Assembly (NCBI GenBank): GCA_963704295.1
Contig: OY969884.1
Span: forward strand, 1,178,001-1,242,000
Direction: 5' to 3'
Length of the DNA stretch: 64,000 nt
Origin: JACCVL01 sp963704295
GTDB lineage: Bacteria > Actinomycetota > Actinomycetes > Propionibacteriales > Nocardioidaceae
The notes beneath the pieces were generated by a model. The model was not told the origin of the DNA, did not search any database, and saw nothing but the letters and a program-made list of their open reading frames with translations. Positions within the stretch are counted from its first letter, which is position 1; the number at the start of each line of letters is the position of its first letter. Below are positions 8,501-17,623 of the stretch, in pieces. Position numbers and translations under genes: made by a program.

Positions 8501-9465
8501 CAGGGCCGCCCCTCCCGAAGGGCGGCCGCGAACCAGACCGGGTCGACGTTGCCGCCGCTCACCACGACGACGGTACGTCCGGCGGGCACGGCCTCGGGGC
8601 GGCTCAGCAGCGCCGCGGCGGCGACCGCCCCGCTCGGCTCGACCACGAGTCGGGAGCCGGTGGCCAGCGCACGGACGGCCGCGCGGATCGCATCCTCGTC
8701 CACCGTCACCACGTCGTGGACCAGCGCCTGCACGTGCGGCCAGGTGAGCTCGCCGAGCGACGTGGCGCGGAGCCCGTCGGCACTGGTGCGCGCCGTGTCG
8801 GTCTCCGGCCAGGTCACCCTCTCGCCGGCCGCCAGGCTCGCCGAGGCGTCGCCCGCCAGCGCCGGCTCGCAACCGATCACCCGTACGTGCGGGAGCAGTG
8901 CCCGCAGGGCGACGGCGACGCCGGAGACCAGCCCACCGCCGCCGACCGGGACCAGCACCGTCTCCACCTCCGGCAGGTCTTCGGCGATCTCGAGCCCCAC
9001 CGTTCCCTGACCGGCGATCACGTCGGGGTGGTCGAACGGCGGGATCTCCACGGCCCCGGTGCGTGCCGCGATCTCCGCGCACGCCGTGGCCCGCTCGGAC
9101 ACGTCGACCCGGACCAGCTCGGCACCGGTGCTCACGATCAGGCCGACCTTGACCTCCGGGGCGCCGTACGGCACCACCACGGTCGCCCGGACACCTGCCC
9201 GCCGGGCAGCGTGCGCGAGCGCGCTGCCGTGGTTGCCGGACGAGTGCGTGACCACGCCGCGGGAACGCTGCTCCTCGTCGAGGCGGGCCACCGCGTTGGT
9301 GGCACCGCGGAGCTTGAACGCGCCGGTGGGCTGCAGCGACTCCGGCTTCAGCCAGGTGAGGTCGGCGGCCGCCCAGTGCGCCGGCAACAGCGGGGTGCGC
9401 ACGCAGCTGTCCTCGATCCGCCGGGCGGCGGCCCGGACGTCGTCCAGCGTGACCAGCGACTGCAT
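8500..9465 (-). CDS. PLP-dependent serine/threonine dehydratase
   Basis: 321-residue fold-type II PLP enzyme, probably a threonine/serine ammonia-lyase. The cofactor lysine lies in PTGAFKLRGA near residue 50. The phosphate-side loop SGNHG follows near 77, and the Gly-rich phosphate cup VGGGGLVSG near 175. There is no C-terminal ACT-like regulatory domain, so it is a catabolic-type or racemase-like member rather than an allosteric IlvA. I chose the ATG at 9465 because the sequence homologous to the family begins there; the longer open frame upstream has no protein character. It is divergent from the small membrane protein at 9540. Confidence 0.85.
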   Translation of the reverse strand: MQSLVTLDDVRAAARRIEDSCVRTPLLPAHWAAADLTWLKPESLQPTGAFKLRGATNAVARLDEEQRSRGVVTHSSGNHGSALAHAARRAGVRATVVVPYGAPEVKVGLIVSTGAELVRVDVSERATACAEIAARTGAVEIPPFDHPDVIAGQGTVGLEIAEDLPEVETVLVPVGGGGLVSGVAVALRALLPHVRVIGCEPALAGDASASLAAGERVTWPETDTARTSADGLRATSLGELTWPHVQALVHDVVTVDEDAIRAAVRALATGSRLVVEPSGAVAAAALLSRPEAVPAGRTVVVVSGGNVDPVWFAAALREGRP

Positions 9466-9539
9466 GCCGCCAGCCTGGCACGGCGGCACCCGGCCGGGTG
9501 ATCGGCACGTCTCCCGCCGCCACGACCTACGCTGGTTCC

Positions 9540-9851
9540 GTGCTGAAGGGACTGGCCGTGGTCGTGGCGGTGGGGCTGAGCGTCTACTGCCTGTTCGACA
9601 TCGCCCAGAGCGACTCCCGCGCGGTCCGCAACCTGCCCAAGGCCGCCTGGTTCGCGGTCGTGCTGGTGCCGATCGCCGGCCCGCTGGCCTGGTTCCTCGG
9701 CGGCCGGGCTCGCCGCCGCCGTCCGCCGCCCCGGCAGGCGAAGCCGCGGGTGGTCGGTCCGGACGACGACCCCGACTTCCTGTGGCGGATCGAGGAGCGT
9801 GAGCGTCGCAACCGACGGCAGGGCACCGGGGACGACCCGCAGCCGGGGTGA
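9540..9851 (+). CDS. PLDc_N-type small membrane protein
   Basis: 103 residues. Two hydrophobic segments flank a short loop (GLAVVVAVGLSVYCLFDIAQS, then WFAVVLVPIAGPLAWFLGG), with the family-like NLPKAAWFAVVL in between. The C-terminal tail is basic then acidic and ends in WRIEERERR. This resembles the phospholipase-D N-terminal transmembrane domain found alone in many actinobacteria; no HKD catalytic motif is present, so it should not be called a phospholipase. A GTG start at 9540 is preferred over an upstream ATG at 9498, which adds residues without character. Function unknown. Confidence 0.7.
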   Translation: MLKGLAVVVAVGLSVYCLFDIAQSDSRAVRNLPKAAWFAVVLVPIAGPLAWFLGGRARRRRPPPRQAKPRVVGPDDDPDFLWRIEERERRNRRQGTGDDPQPG

Positions 9852-9876
9852 CCGCCTCGGCAGTCCGCACAGTCGT

Positions 9877-10850
9877 TCAGAACGCGTACGAGTGCAGGCC
9901 GGACACGAACAGGTTGATGCCCACGAAGTTGAACAAGAAGGTGGCGAAGCCGACCAGCGCCAGCACGGCTGCCCCGCGACCGCGCCACCCTGCCGTCGCC
10001 CGGGCGTGCAGGTATCCCGCGTACACCACCCAGGTGACGAACGCCCAGACCTCCTTGGGGTCCCAGCCCCAGTAGCGGCCCCAGGCGGCCTGCGCCCAGA
10101 TCGGGCCGGCGATCAGCGCCGCGAAGGTCCACAGCGGGAAGGCGAACGCGTGCACCTGGAACGCCAACCGGTCCATCGCCCCGGTGCTGGGCAGCCGTCC
10201 GAGCAGGCCGGTTGTCACCGGCCCACCGGTTCGGCGCTCGGCCCGCTCCTTGACCAGGAACATCGCGGAGGTCCCTGCGCCGACGACGAAGGCCGCGCCG
10301 GCGATCGCGGCGGCGGCGACGTGCACCACCAGCCAGTACGAGTCGAGGGCCGGGACGAGCGGCCCGGCGGGGACGTACACCAGGATCGACAGGCCGAGCA
10401 CGACGACGGCGAAGCCGGTGACCAACGGCCCGAGCCAGACGGCGCCGGAGCGCACCACCAGCGCCGAGGTATCCGAGCAGCAGCACGAGGGCGCCGACGA
10501 CCGCGAACTCGTACATGTTCCCCCACGGCGCCCGACCGGCGACAATCCCCCGGCCGAGCACCCCGGCGGCGAGCAGCGCGGTCGCGAGCACGGTGAGGGA
10601 CAGCCCGATCCGGCCGAAGACGTCGGCCCATGCCGGCTCGGAGCCCGCCTCCGCGGCCGGTCGGTACCCCGCCTGTGGTCTCCTCCGGCCCGGCCGGCAC
10701 CAGCGCGGCATCCCGGCGCGCGGGCCGGACCTGCCGGGCGGCGGCCCACTCCACCAGGTGGCTGAGCCACGCCAGCACGAGGACGACGGTGGCGGCGGCG
10801 ACCGCGACGTTCGCCAGCCGGGCCAGGGTCTCGCTGGTGTCGAGGCTCAT
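9877..10850 (-). CDS. ccsB: Cytochrome c biogenesis protein CcsB/CcsA, two frameshifts
   Basis: Polytopic haem-handling subunit of system II cytochrome c maturation, partner of ResB. The tryptophan-rich haem motif is clear: WGRYWGWDPKEVWAFVTW. The coding track changes frame twice. It runs from the ATG at 10850 (LARLANVAVAAATVVLVLAW) into a second frame near 10670 (DVFGRIGLSLTVLATALL ... GNMYEFAVVGALVLLLGY), then into a third near 10470 (VWLGPLVTGFAVVVLG onward to the stop). Together they give about 320 residues with a normal series of helices, so single-base errors are the likely cause. It overlaps the resB stop by ATGA and ends the ccs operon. Confidence 0.88.
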
Positions 10851-12484
10851 GCCCGGTCTCCCTCTGCCTGTGTCGGCGTCCGGTCAGGACCACCGTCGGC
10901 CGCCCGCAGCTCGGCCACCAGATCGGCGAGGTCCCGCGGCGCGTCCGCCCGCGCGGCCCGGTCGAGCAGCGCCACCTCGACCACGGTACGGCCCCCCTCC
11001 GGGCGGGCGCGTACCCACGTCCGCCGCGGCCGCACGTACAGCGACAGCAGCAGGCCGGCGACCGCGACCACCAGGCCGGTGAGCGGCAGCCAGGCAAGCG
11101 GTGCGGAGGACACCTGCAGCCTGGCGAACTCGGCGACCCCTTCGAAGGTGACGGTCCCCAGGCCATCCGGCAGGTCGCTCGTCTCGCCGGGGCGGAGCAG
11201 CACCCGGACCGGTTCGCCTCCGGCGTCCTGAACCACCTCGAGATCGTCCTTGTCGAGGCTGTAGACCGACTGCGGCACACCATCGTCGAGCCCGAGGTCC
11301 CCGCGCCACGCGAACAGCGACAGCGCCGGGTTCAGCGCCTCGGGGAAGACCGACACCGGGACTCCGTCGCCGTCCCTCGCCGCCGTGGGCAGCAGGAATC
11401 CCTCCAGTCCGAGCTGGCTGGGCTCGGCGTCCGGGACCTTGACCACGCCCTCGCTCACGTACGACGCGTCGGTCGGCAGGAACGGCACCGGCCCGGAGGA
11501 CACCACCTCGCCGGTCCCGTCGCGCACGGTGATCACCGGCGCGTAGCCGCTGCCGACCAGGAACACCGAGGTGCCGTCGACCGTCAGCGGGTGGTTGACC
11601 CGGAGGTCGAACGACTCGGCCGGCCGGCCGGGTGCGGGAGTGACGGTCCCCTCGGCCTCGAAGGTCTTGGGCTGGCCGGCCTGCGAGCCCTCAGTCTGGA
11701 ACCTGGCCGTCATCTGCTCGAGGGTCAGGCTGAACGGGGGCAGCGATTCACCGCCGGCCAACGGCCCGGCGGTGAACTCGTCGTACTGGGTGAGGGTGTT
11801 GGAGAAGCCGCTCCCCTCGGCCACGATGACGTTGCCGCGGTAACCCCACAGACTGCCCACGGCCACCCCGACCAGCACCGCCACCAGACTGACGTGGAAG
11901 ACCAGGTTGCCCGCCTCCCGCAGGTAGCCCCGTTCCGCCCGTACCGCCTCGCCGTCGGTGTCCACCCGGAACCGCCGCCGGCGCAGCAGCCGGGCCGCGT
12001 CGTCGAGGACGGCGGCAGCCGACCGGTCCGTCGTGTACGTCTCGTGCGCCGGGATCCGCTCCAGCCGGACCGGAGCCTGTGGCGGCCGGGCCCGCAGCGC
12101 CCGTGCGTAGACCCGCGTCCGCGGCACGATGCAGCCGATCAGGGAGACCAGCAGCAGCAGGTAGACGGCCGAGAACCAGGCGGAGGTATAGACGGAGAAC
12201 ATCCCGAGCCGGTCCAGCCACGGGGCGAGGTCTGGATGCTCGACCCGGAAGCGGGCGACGGCGATCGAGTCCACGCCCTGCTGCGGCACCAGCGAGCCGG
12301 GGACCGCGGCCAGGGCGAGCAGCAGCAGCAACAGCAGCGCGGTGCGCATGCTGGTGAGCTGCCGCCAGGCCCAGCGGCCGAGCGCGCGCGGTGCCAGCTC
12401 CGGCGGTCGGCTCGGGCTCTCGTCCTCGAACCGGCCACCGCCGGGCGGCGCCGCGGCGGGAGGAGGATCGGTGCGGGTGGTCAC
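10847..12484 (-). CDS. resB: Cytochrome c biogenesis protein ResB/Ccs1
   Basis: 545-residue membrane protein that, with CcsB, delivers haem to apocytochromes on the outer face of the membrane. Helices are at about 48-66, 98-118 and 190-210, with another near the C-terminus (LAWLPLTGLVVAVAGLLLSLYV). A large extracytoplasmic domain separates the last two. The ResB block AGNLVFHVSLVAVLVGVAVG is present. The GTG at 12484 overlaps the ccdA stop (GTGA) and starts the conserved region; the open frame upstream of it is a shadow of ccdA. Confidence 0.92.
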   Translation of the reverse strand: MTTRTDPPPAAAPPGGGRFEDESPSRPPELAPRALGRWAWRQLTSMRTALLLLLLLALAAVPGSLVPQQGVDSIAVARFRVEHPDLAPWLDRLGMFSVYTSAWFSAVYLLLLVSLIGCIVPRTRVYARALRARPPQAPVRLERIPAHETYTTDRSAAAVLDDAARLLRRRRFRVDTDGEAVRAERGYLREAGNLVFHVSLVAVLVGVAVGSLWGYRGNVIVAEGSGFSNTLTQYDEFTAGPLAGGESLPPFSLTLEQMTARFQTEGSQAGQPKTFEAEGTVTPAPGRPAESFDLRVNHPLTVDGTSVFLVGSGYAPVITVRDGTGEVVSSGPVPFLPTDASYVSEGVVKVPDAEPSQLGLEGFLLPTAARDGDGVPVSVFPEALNPALSLFAWRGDLGLDDGVPQSVYSLDKDDLEVVQDAGGEPVRVLLRPGETSDLPDGLGTVTFEGVAEFARLQVSSAPLAWLPLTGLVVAVAGLLLSLYVRPRRTWVRARPEGGRTVVEVALLDRAARADAPRDLADLVAELRAADGGPDRTPTQAEGDRA

Positions 12485-13245
12485 AATGCGGTCTCGAACC
12501 CGGGCACCCAGCCCCGCATCTGCGCGACCCAGAGGTCCCACCCGCCGGTGAGCAGCAGCACGCCCACAGCGACGAGCATCAAACCGCCGGCACGCGAGAC
12601 CCAGGCCTGGTGCCGCCGGGTCCAGGCGCTGGCGCCGAGCACCCGGCGGAACGCCAGTCCCGCCAGCACGAACGGCACCCCGAGTCCGAGGCAGTAGGCA
12701 AGGCTGAGCAGTGCGCCCCGTCCGGCGCTGGCTTGGTCGAACGACAGCGCGAGCACGGCGGTCAGGGTCGGCCCGAGGCACGGGGTCCAGCCGAGGCCGA
12801 ACAGCACCCCGAGCAACGGGGCGGCCGCCACCCCCACGTCCGGCACCCGGTGCACCCGCACGTCCCGCTGCAGCAGCGGAACCAGCCCCACGAAGGCCAG
12901 GCCCACCAGCACCACCAGCACGCCCAGCACGACGTTGATGCGGTCCTGGTAGGTGAGCAGCCAGGTGCCGACCGCACCCATCAGCGTTCCCAGCGAGACG
13001 AACACGAAGGAGAAACCGAGCACGAACAGCCCGGTGCCGAGCACCATCCGGCCGCGTCGGTTCGACGACCCGTCCATGGCGGCCTGCAGATCCGCCCCGG
13101 ACAGACCGGTGACGTACGACAGATAGCCGGGGAGCAGTGGCACCACGCACGGACTGAAGAAGCTCACCAGGCCGGCGATCATCGCCACCGGGATCGCGAG
13201 CGCGAGCGACCCCGACAGCGCGGTGCCGGCGAACCACTCACCCAC
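12481..13245 (-). CDS. ccdA: Thiol-disulfide transporter CcdA (DsbD membrane domain)
   Basis: 254 residues with six predicted helices. It carries reducing power across the membrane for apocytochrome thiols. The first reactive-cysteine helix is FFSPCVVPLLPGYLSYVTG near residue 30; the second is LGWTPCLGPTLTAVLAL in the middle. Both cysteine-proline motifs of the family are present. It lies between the thioredoxin-like lipoprotein gene (8-base overlap) and resB (GTGA overlap), the usual system II order. Confidence 0.93.
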   Translation of the reverse strand: MGEWFAGTALSGSLALAIPVAMIAGLVSFFSPCVVPLLPGYLSYVTGLSGADLQAAMDGSSNRRGRMVLGTGLFVLGFSFVFVSLGTLMGAVGTWLLTYQDRINVVLGVLVVLVGLAFVGLVPLLQRDVRVHRVPDVGVAAAPLLGVLFGLGWTPCLGPTLTAVLALSFDQASAGRGALLSLAYCLGLGVPFVLAGLAFRRVLGASAWTRRHQAWVSRAGGLMLVAVGVLLLTGGWDLWVAQMRGWVPGFETAL

Positions 13246-13816
13246 CGGACTCGACCTCGTCGACGAGGTCGACCAGCGTGGTCGGCGAGGTGATCTCGTC
13301 GACGACGCGGGCGGCGACCCGACCCTCGGAGTCGATCACCCACGTGGTGGGTACGGCTGCCGAGGGCAGGCTGTCCCGGAATCCGAGCAGCTGCGAGCTG
13401 GAAGGGTCGAAGATGCTCGGCCAGCCGATGTCGAAAGCCCGCTGGAAGGCGGCCGCACCGTCGGCGTCGTCCCGGATGTTCACTCCGAGGAACGACACCC
13501 CCTCGGGCGCCAGGCGACGCTCGGCCGCGACCAGGTCGTCGGCCTCCTGCCGGCACGGCGGGCAGTCGGCGAACCACACGTTCAGCACCACCGGGTTACC
13601 GGCGAGATCGGCCAGCGCCACCTCACCCCCGTCGACCGTCTCCCCCGCGACGGGCGGGGCCGGCACCCGATCCGACTCGGGCACGACGGTGATGCCGATG
13701 TCGCTGCGCACGTAGCCGCCGTCCGCGCGCCCCGAGGAGATGCCGCCGCAGCCGCCGACGAGCACCGCGGCGGCGGTCAGCCCGGCCGCGGTCCTGCGCA
13801 TGGCCGCCCGCGCCAT
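13238..13816 (-). CDS. TlpA/ResA-like thioredoxin lipoprotein
   Basis: 192 residues. The N-terminus is a lipoprotein signal (RRTAAGLTAAAVLVGGCGG), placing it outside the membrane. The redox motif is WFADCPPCRQE near residue 92; the cis-proline loop is AAVPTTWVID. It probably reduces apocytochrome c cysteines with electrons from CcdA. The ATG at 13816 overlaps the phosphatase stop as TGATG and gives a complete signal peptide; the longer open frame upstream is not protein-like. Confidence 0.88.
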   Translation of the reverse strand: MARAAMRRTAAGLTAAAVLVGGCGGISSGRADGGYVRSDIGITVVPESDRVPAPPVAGETVDGGEVALADLAGNPVVLNVWFADCPPCRQEADDLVAAERRLAPEGVSFLGVNIRDDADGAAAFQRAFDIGWPSIFDPSSSQLLGFRDSLPSAAVPTTWVIDSEGRVAARVVDEITSPTTLVDLVDEVESGG

Positions 13817-14460
13817 CAGGCCCCGAACTGCTGGTCGTCCGCCGGCACCAGCAGGTCGGCGGCCGGCTCGGTGTAGGCGACCGACTGCACCACGTCGCCG
13901 AGGTAGCTGATCGAGGTCACGCTGGTGAGCGCGCACTGCCGACGTCGCGGGTCGTGCACGAACCGACGTCCTTCGACCGCGCAGCGGGCGATCCACACCG
14001 GCAGCTGATGCGACACGATGACCGCCTCGTGCCCACGCGCGGCGTCCCGAGCGTCGCCGGACGCGGCCAGCATGCGGGCGGCGATCTGTGCGTACGGCTC
14101 TCCCCACGAGGGCCGAAACGGGTTCCGCAGCCGCCACCACACGCTGGGGTGCCACAGCGCCCCGTCGCCCACGCCGAACGTCTGGCCCTGGAACGAGTTG
14201 CCGGCCTCCACCACCCGCTCGTCCAGATGCACGTCGAGGTCGAGGGCGGCGGCGGTCGGGGCGGCCGTCTCCTGTGCCCGCTCCAGCGGCGAGGACACCA
14301 GGTGCGTGACGTCCCGGGCGGCGAAGAAGCCGGCGACCCGCTCGGCCATCTTGTGCCCGAGCTCGGACAGATGGAAGTCCGGGAGTCGGCCGTAGAGGAT
14401 GCCGCGTGGGTTGTCCACCTCGCCGTGTCTCAGCAGGTGCACGACGGTGCGTTCGCTCAC
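13816..14460 (-). CDS. Histidine phosphatase (phosphoglycerate-mutase superfamily)
   Basis: 214 residues with the catalytic LLRHGEVDNPRG near the N-terminus and the second histidine in EAVIVSHQLPVWIARCAV. The middle carries LVSSPLERAQETA, the third family block. Substrate unknown. From memory, the mycobacterial orthologue lies at the same position between hemL and the thioredoxin gene (GpmB-like annotation), which suggests a conserved accessory role rather than glycolysis. Overlaps hemL by ATGA. Confidence 0.88.
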   Translation of the reverse strand: MSERTVVHLLRHGEVDNPRGILYGRLPDFHLSELGHKMAERVAGFFAARDVTHLVSSPLERAQETAAPTAAALDLDVHLDERVVEAGNSFQGQTFGVGDGALWHPSVWWRLRNPFRPSWGEPYAQIAARMLAASGDARDAARGHEAVIVSHQLPVWIARCAVEGRRFVHDPRRRQCALTSVTSISYLGDVVQSVAYTEPAADLLVPADDQQFGA

Positions 14461-15815
14461 GGCTGGCCCCCTCGGTCAGTATCTGCCGCCGCGGCGGCCC
14501 GGGCGGCGTGCGGGAGGGCCGCGGCGATGCGGTCCAGCGCGTCGGCGTCGATGGCGGTGTTGACGAACCAGGCTTCGAAGGCGCTCGGCGGCAGGGTCAC
14601 GCCGTGCGCCAGCATCGCGTGGAAGAACGCCCGGAAGCGGTGCAACTCCTGCCGCTGGGCGGCCGCGAAGTCCAGCACCGCCCTCGGGGCCGGGTCGGCG
14701 AAGAAAACGCTGAACATGTTGCCCGCCGCCTGCACCAGGTGCGGGACCCCGGCGGCACTGAGGGCGTCGGTGACGAGGGTGCGCAGCGTCGCAGCGGTGT
14801 CGTCCAGCCGGGCGTAGGCCTCGTCGGTGGCCAGTCGCAGCGCGGCCAGCCCGGCGGCGGTGGCGACCGGGTTACCGGACAGCGTCCCGGCCTGGTAGAC
14901 CGGTCCGTCCGGCGCCAGGGCGGCGAGCACGTCGGCTCGGCCGCCGAACGCCGCGGCCGGGAAGCCGCCGCCCATCACCTTGCCCAGGCAGACCAGGTCC
15001 GGTCGCCAGTCCTCGGCGGCTCCCTCCAGGCCCCACCAGCCGGACCGGTGCACGCGGAAGCCGGTCATCACCTCGTCGCTGATCAGCAGCGCCCCGTGCT
15101 GCCGGCAGGACTCGAGCAGGAAGCGGTTGAACCCTGCAAGGGGCGGGACCGCACCCATGTTGCCGGCGGCCGCCTCGGTGATCACCGCGGCGATCCGTGG
15201 CCCGTGCTCGGCGAACGCCCGACCGACGGCGTCCCGGTCGTTGTACGGCAGCACGATCGTGGCCGCGGCTGCCCCCGGCGGCACCCCGGGCGTACCGGGC
15301 AGCCCGAAGGTCACGACGCCGGAACCGGCGGAAGCGAGCAAGGCGTCAACGTGGCCGTGGTAGCAGCCGGCGAATTTGACCACCAGGTCGCGACCGGTGA
15401 AGCCTCGGGCGAGCCGCACGGCGGACATCGTGGCCTCGGTTCCCGACGACACCAGCCGCACCATCTCGACCGGGACCCGGCCGACGATCTCCTCGGCGAG
15501 CTCGACCTCGGTCTCGGTCGGGGCGCCGTAGGACGTGCCGCGGGCCGCAGCGGCGTGCACCGCGTCGACCACGACGGGATGGGCGTGCCCGTGCAGCAGC
15601 GCCCCCCAGGACGACACCAGGTCGACGTATTCGCGTCCGTCGGCGTCGGTGACGTAGGGCCCGCGACCCGACGCGATGAACCGTGGCGTCCCTCCGACGG
15701 CGGAGTACGCACGCACCGGGGAGTTCACCCCACCCGGCACCACCGCTCGGGCACGTTTGAGCAGCGCCTCGGACGCGGGCGCATCGAAGGGATGCAGCAC
15801 GGGGGTGGCGGACAC
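14457..15815 (-). CDS. hemL: Glutamate-1-semialdehyde 2,1-aminomutase
   Basis: 452-residue PLP enzyme making 5-aminolevulinate, the step after HemA. Visible landmarks are PGGVNSPVRAY, the cofactor-binding SSGTEATMSAVRLARG, the aspartate in LISDEVMTGFR, and the Schiff-base lysine in LGKVMGGGFPAAAFGG. GTG at 15815 starts the protein character; earlier sequence in the same frame is unlike any protein. It is the first gene of the leftward run hemL-phosphatase-tlpA-ccdA-resB-ccsB, linking haem supply to cytochrome c assembly. About 250 bases separate it from the divergent transglycosylase gene. Confidence 0.95.
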   Translation of the reverse strand: MSATPVLHPFDAPASEALLKRARAVVPGGVNSPVRAYSAVGGTPRFIASGRGPYVTDADGREYVDLVSSWGALLHGHAHPVVVDAVHAAAARGTSYGAPTETEVELAEEIVGRVPVEMVRLVSSGTEATMSAVRLARGFTGRDLVVKFAGCYHGHVDALLASAGSGVVTFGLPGTPGVPPGAAAATIVLPYNDRDAVGRAFAEHGPRIAAVITEAAAGNMGAVPPLAGFNRFLLESCRQHGALLISDEVMTGFRVHRSGWWGLEGAAEDWRPDLVCLGKVMGGGFPAAAFGGRADVLAALAPDGPVYQAGTLSGNPVATAAGLAALRLATDEAYARLDDTAATLRTLVTDALSAAGVPHLVQAAGNMFSVFFADPAPRAVLDFAAAQRQELHRFRAFFHAMLAHGVTLPPSAFEAWFVNTAIDADALDRIAAALPHAARAAAAADTDRGGQP

Positions 15816-16025
15816 CCGCTCATTGTCCCCGACCAGCGCGAACCGGTCGCGGCGCCCCGATCCTCCGCCGCGCCGGACGGGCCGGGGCCCGGGCCGGGCA
15901 CGGGCCGGGCACCGGACGGGCCCGGGACGTAACGGGGCAGAGCGTGACAAGCGCCACGTCGGCGGGTGGGTTGGGTGAAGGTGTCGTAACCTGCCGTGGT
16001 TCTCCTCGTTGGAGGAACCGACGGT

Positions 16026-16046
16026 GCGCGCCGGATCACGGCGCGC
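16026..16046 (+). other. GC hairpin in the leader of the transglycosylase gene
   Basis: GCGCGCCG (16026-16033) pairs perfectly with CGGCGCGC (16039-16046) across the loop GATCA. It ends 19 bases before the ATG and just upstream of the GGAGG-type ribosome site (GGCCGGAGGAG), so it could influence translation. I searched the leader for a cyclic di-AMP (ydaO) riboswitch because such genes often have one, and did not see its conserved blocks. Confidence 0.4.
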
Positions 16047-16065
16047 GGGGAGGCCGGAGGAGTCG

Positions 16066-17487
16066 ATGGACCTGCGTTTCGCACGACACCGAGGCGAGCC
16101 GCGACCGCTGCGGCGCTGGCAGAAGGCGACGGCGATCGTCCCGCTGGCCATCCTGTCCGGCGCCTGGACCACCTCGCTGACCGGGCCCGGGCTGGCCGCC
16201 GCCTCCGGTGCCGCGGACGGCCCCGGCGTTCCCGCGGTCCCGACCACGCCCTTCGAGCAGCCGGCCAGCCTGACCGTCCCCGGTGGCGCCGGGTCCGCGT
16301 TCCCCGACTCCGAGCCGGACCGCGCCGGGTCCGAGTCCACCAGCACGCCCGGGTCGGTCGACGGGATCCCCACCGCCGCGCTGCTGGCCTACCAGTCGGC
16401 CGAGGACGTCCTCGCCAAGGCCGACCCCGGATGCCGGCTCGGGTGGCCGCTGATCGCCGCCATCGGCAAGGTCGAGTCCGACCACGGGCGGTACGACGGC
16501 AACACGATCGGCTCCGACGGCGTGTCCCGTCCCGGCATCTACGGCGTCCCGCTGAACGGCAGCAGCAACACCGCGCGGATCACCGACACCGACGACGGCG
16601 CCTTCGACAACGACGCGGTCTACGACCGCGCGGTCGGGCCGATGCAGTTCATCCCGGGCACCTGGGACCTCGTCGGGGTCGACGGGGACGGCGACGGTGA
16701 CGCCAACCCGCAGGACATTGACGACGCGGCGGTGGCGGCCGGGGTCTACCTGTGCGCCGGCTCGCAGGACGTCTCCACCGACAGCGGCGCCGCCGCAGCG
16801 GTCTTCAGCTACAACCACTCCGACGAGTACGTCGAGCTGGTCCTCTCGATCGCCGCGGACTACGCGAACGGCGGCTACAGCGCCGTGGCCAACGGCACCG
16901 GCGCGCCGGCCGTCGTGACCGCCGACCCCGGTGGCGCGGGTGGCGGCGATGGAGCCGGCGCAGGCTCCGGCGGCGGCAACGGCGGCGGCGGCACCGGCGG
17001 CGGCGGCGGTGGCACCGGCGGCGGTGGCACCGGCGGCGGTGGCGGCAACGGCGGCGGCAACGGCGGCGGCAACGGCGGCGGCGGCACCGGCGGCGGCGGC
17101 ACCGGCGGCGGCACCGGCGGCACCGGCGGCGGTGGCGGCGGTGGCGGCGGTGGGGGCGGTGGCGGCGACCCCACCCCGCAGCCCCCGACTCCGGATCCTC
17201 CGAACGACCCGCCGGGTGGCGGGCCGGTCGACGAGGCGGAGGACGGCGTCGGCGACGCCGCCGAGGCTCTGGAACAGGCCACCGCCTATTGCCAGGGTGC
17301 ACTCACCGACGCCGGTCTGCCCACCGGCGGCGGGAACCTGAACGCCTGCGTCCAGGCCTACCTCGACGGCGGCCGCGCGGCGGCCAACGCGGTTATCGCC
17401 GGCCTGCTCGACGCGCTGGACGAGCTGCCCGGCACCGGCGGCGGCGGCGGTGGTGGCGGGGGCGGCGGCGTCGACCTCCCTGGCTGA
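16066..17487 (+). CDS. Secreted lytic transglycosylase with polyglycine linker
   Basis: 473 residues. A basic start and hydrophobic stretch (ATAIVPLAILSGAWTTSL) form a signal or anchor. The catalytic domain is at about 100-280. It holds the presumed catalytic glutamate in AAIGKVESDHGRYDG, the motif RAVGPMQFIPGTWDLVG and a cluster of acidic residues (DGDGDGDANPQD), as in MltB-like enzymes that cleave peptidoglycan. A glycine-rich region of about 80 residues then leads to a C-terminal segment with two cysteines (ATAYCQGAL, NLNACVQAY) and a final run of eleven glycines. The ATG follows a strong GGAGGAG site. The C-terminal domain is unknown to me. Confidence 0.85.
   Translation: MDLRFARHRGEPRPLRRWQKATAIVPLAILSGAWTTSLTGPGLAAASGAADGPGVPAVPTTPFEQPASLTVPGGAGSAFPDSEPDRAGSESTSTPGSVDGIPTAALLAYQSAEDVLAKADPGCRLGWPLIAAIGKVESDHGRYDGNTIGSDGVSRPGIYGVPLNGSSNTARITDTDDGAFDNDAVYDRAVGPMQFIPGTWDLVGVDGDGDGDANPQDIDDAAVAAGVYLCAGSQDVSTDSGAAAAVFSYNHSDEYVELVLSIAADYANGGYSAVANGTGAPAVVTADPGGAGGGDGAGAGSGGGNGGGGTGGGGGGTGGGGTGGGGGNGGGNGGGNGGGGTGGGGTGGGTGGTGGGGGGGGGGGGGGDPTPQPPTPDPPNDPPGGGPVDEAEDGVGDAAEALEQATAYCQGALTDAGLPTGGGNLNACVQAYLDGGRAAANAVIAGLLDALDELPGTGGGGGGGGGGGVDLPG
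16930..17168 (+). repeat. GGC-rich low-complexity tract encoding polyglycine
   Basis: Irregular runs of GGC/GGT codons broken by single AAC and ACC codons give repeats of the type GGGGT, GGGN and GGT. The tract is in frame and joins two protein domains. Such tracts vary in length through slippage and are hard to sequence, so the exact copy number here deserves caution. Confidence 0.85.
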
Positions 17488-17623
17488 AGCCTGGCTCTCG
17501 CCTGGGCGGCCGTCACGCCCCGCGTGCGCGGACGGGCGGCGGGCGGGTGCCGCGCGTGCGGTGTCTGCATGCCGGCAACCTGGAACCCGCCACCGACACC
17601 TCCGGGCCCTCCCGAAATCCGCC

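Noticed and set aside
9540..9851. Phospholipase D
   Set aside because: Only the N-terminal membrane domain type is present; no HKD motif.
15955..16065. Cyclic di-AMP (ydaO) riboswitch before the transglycosylase gene
   Set aside because: Expected from context because disA is nearby and such genes often carry one, but the conserved riboswitch blocks are not visible; only a simple GC hairpin is.
16930..17168. CRISPR or satellite repeat
   Set aside because: In-frame GGC codons within a secreted protein; irregular period.
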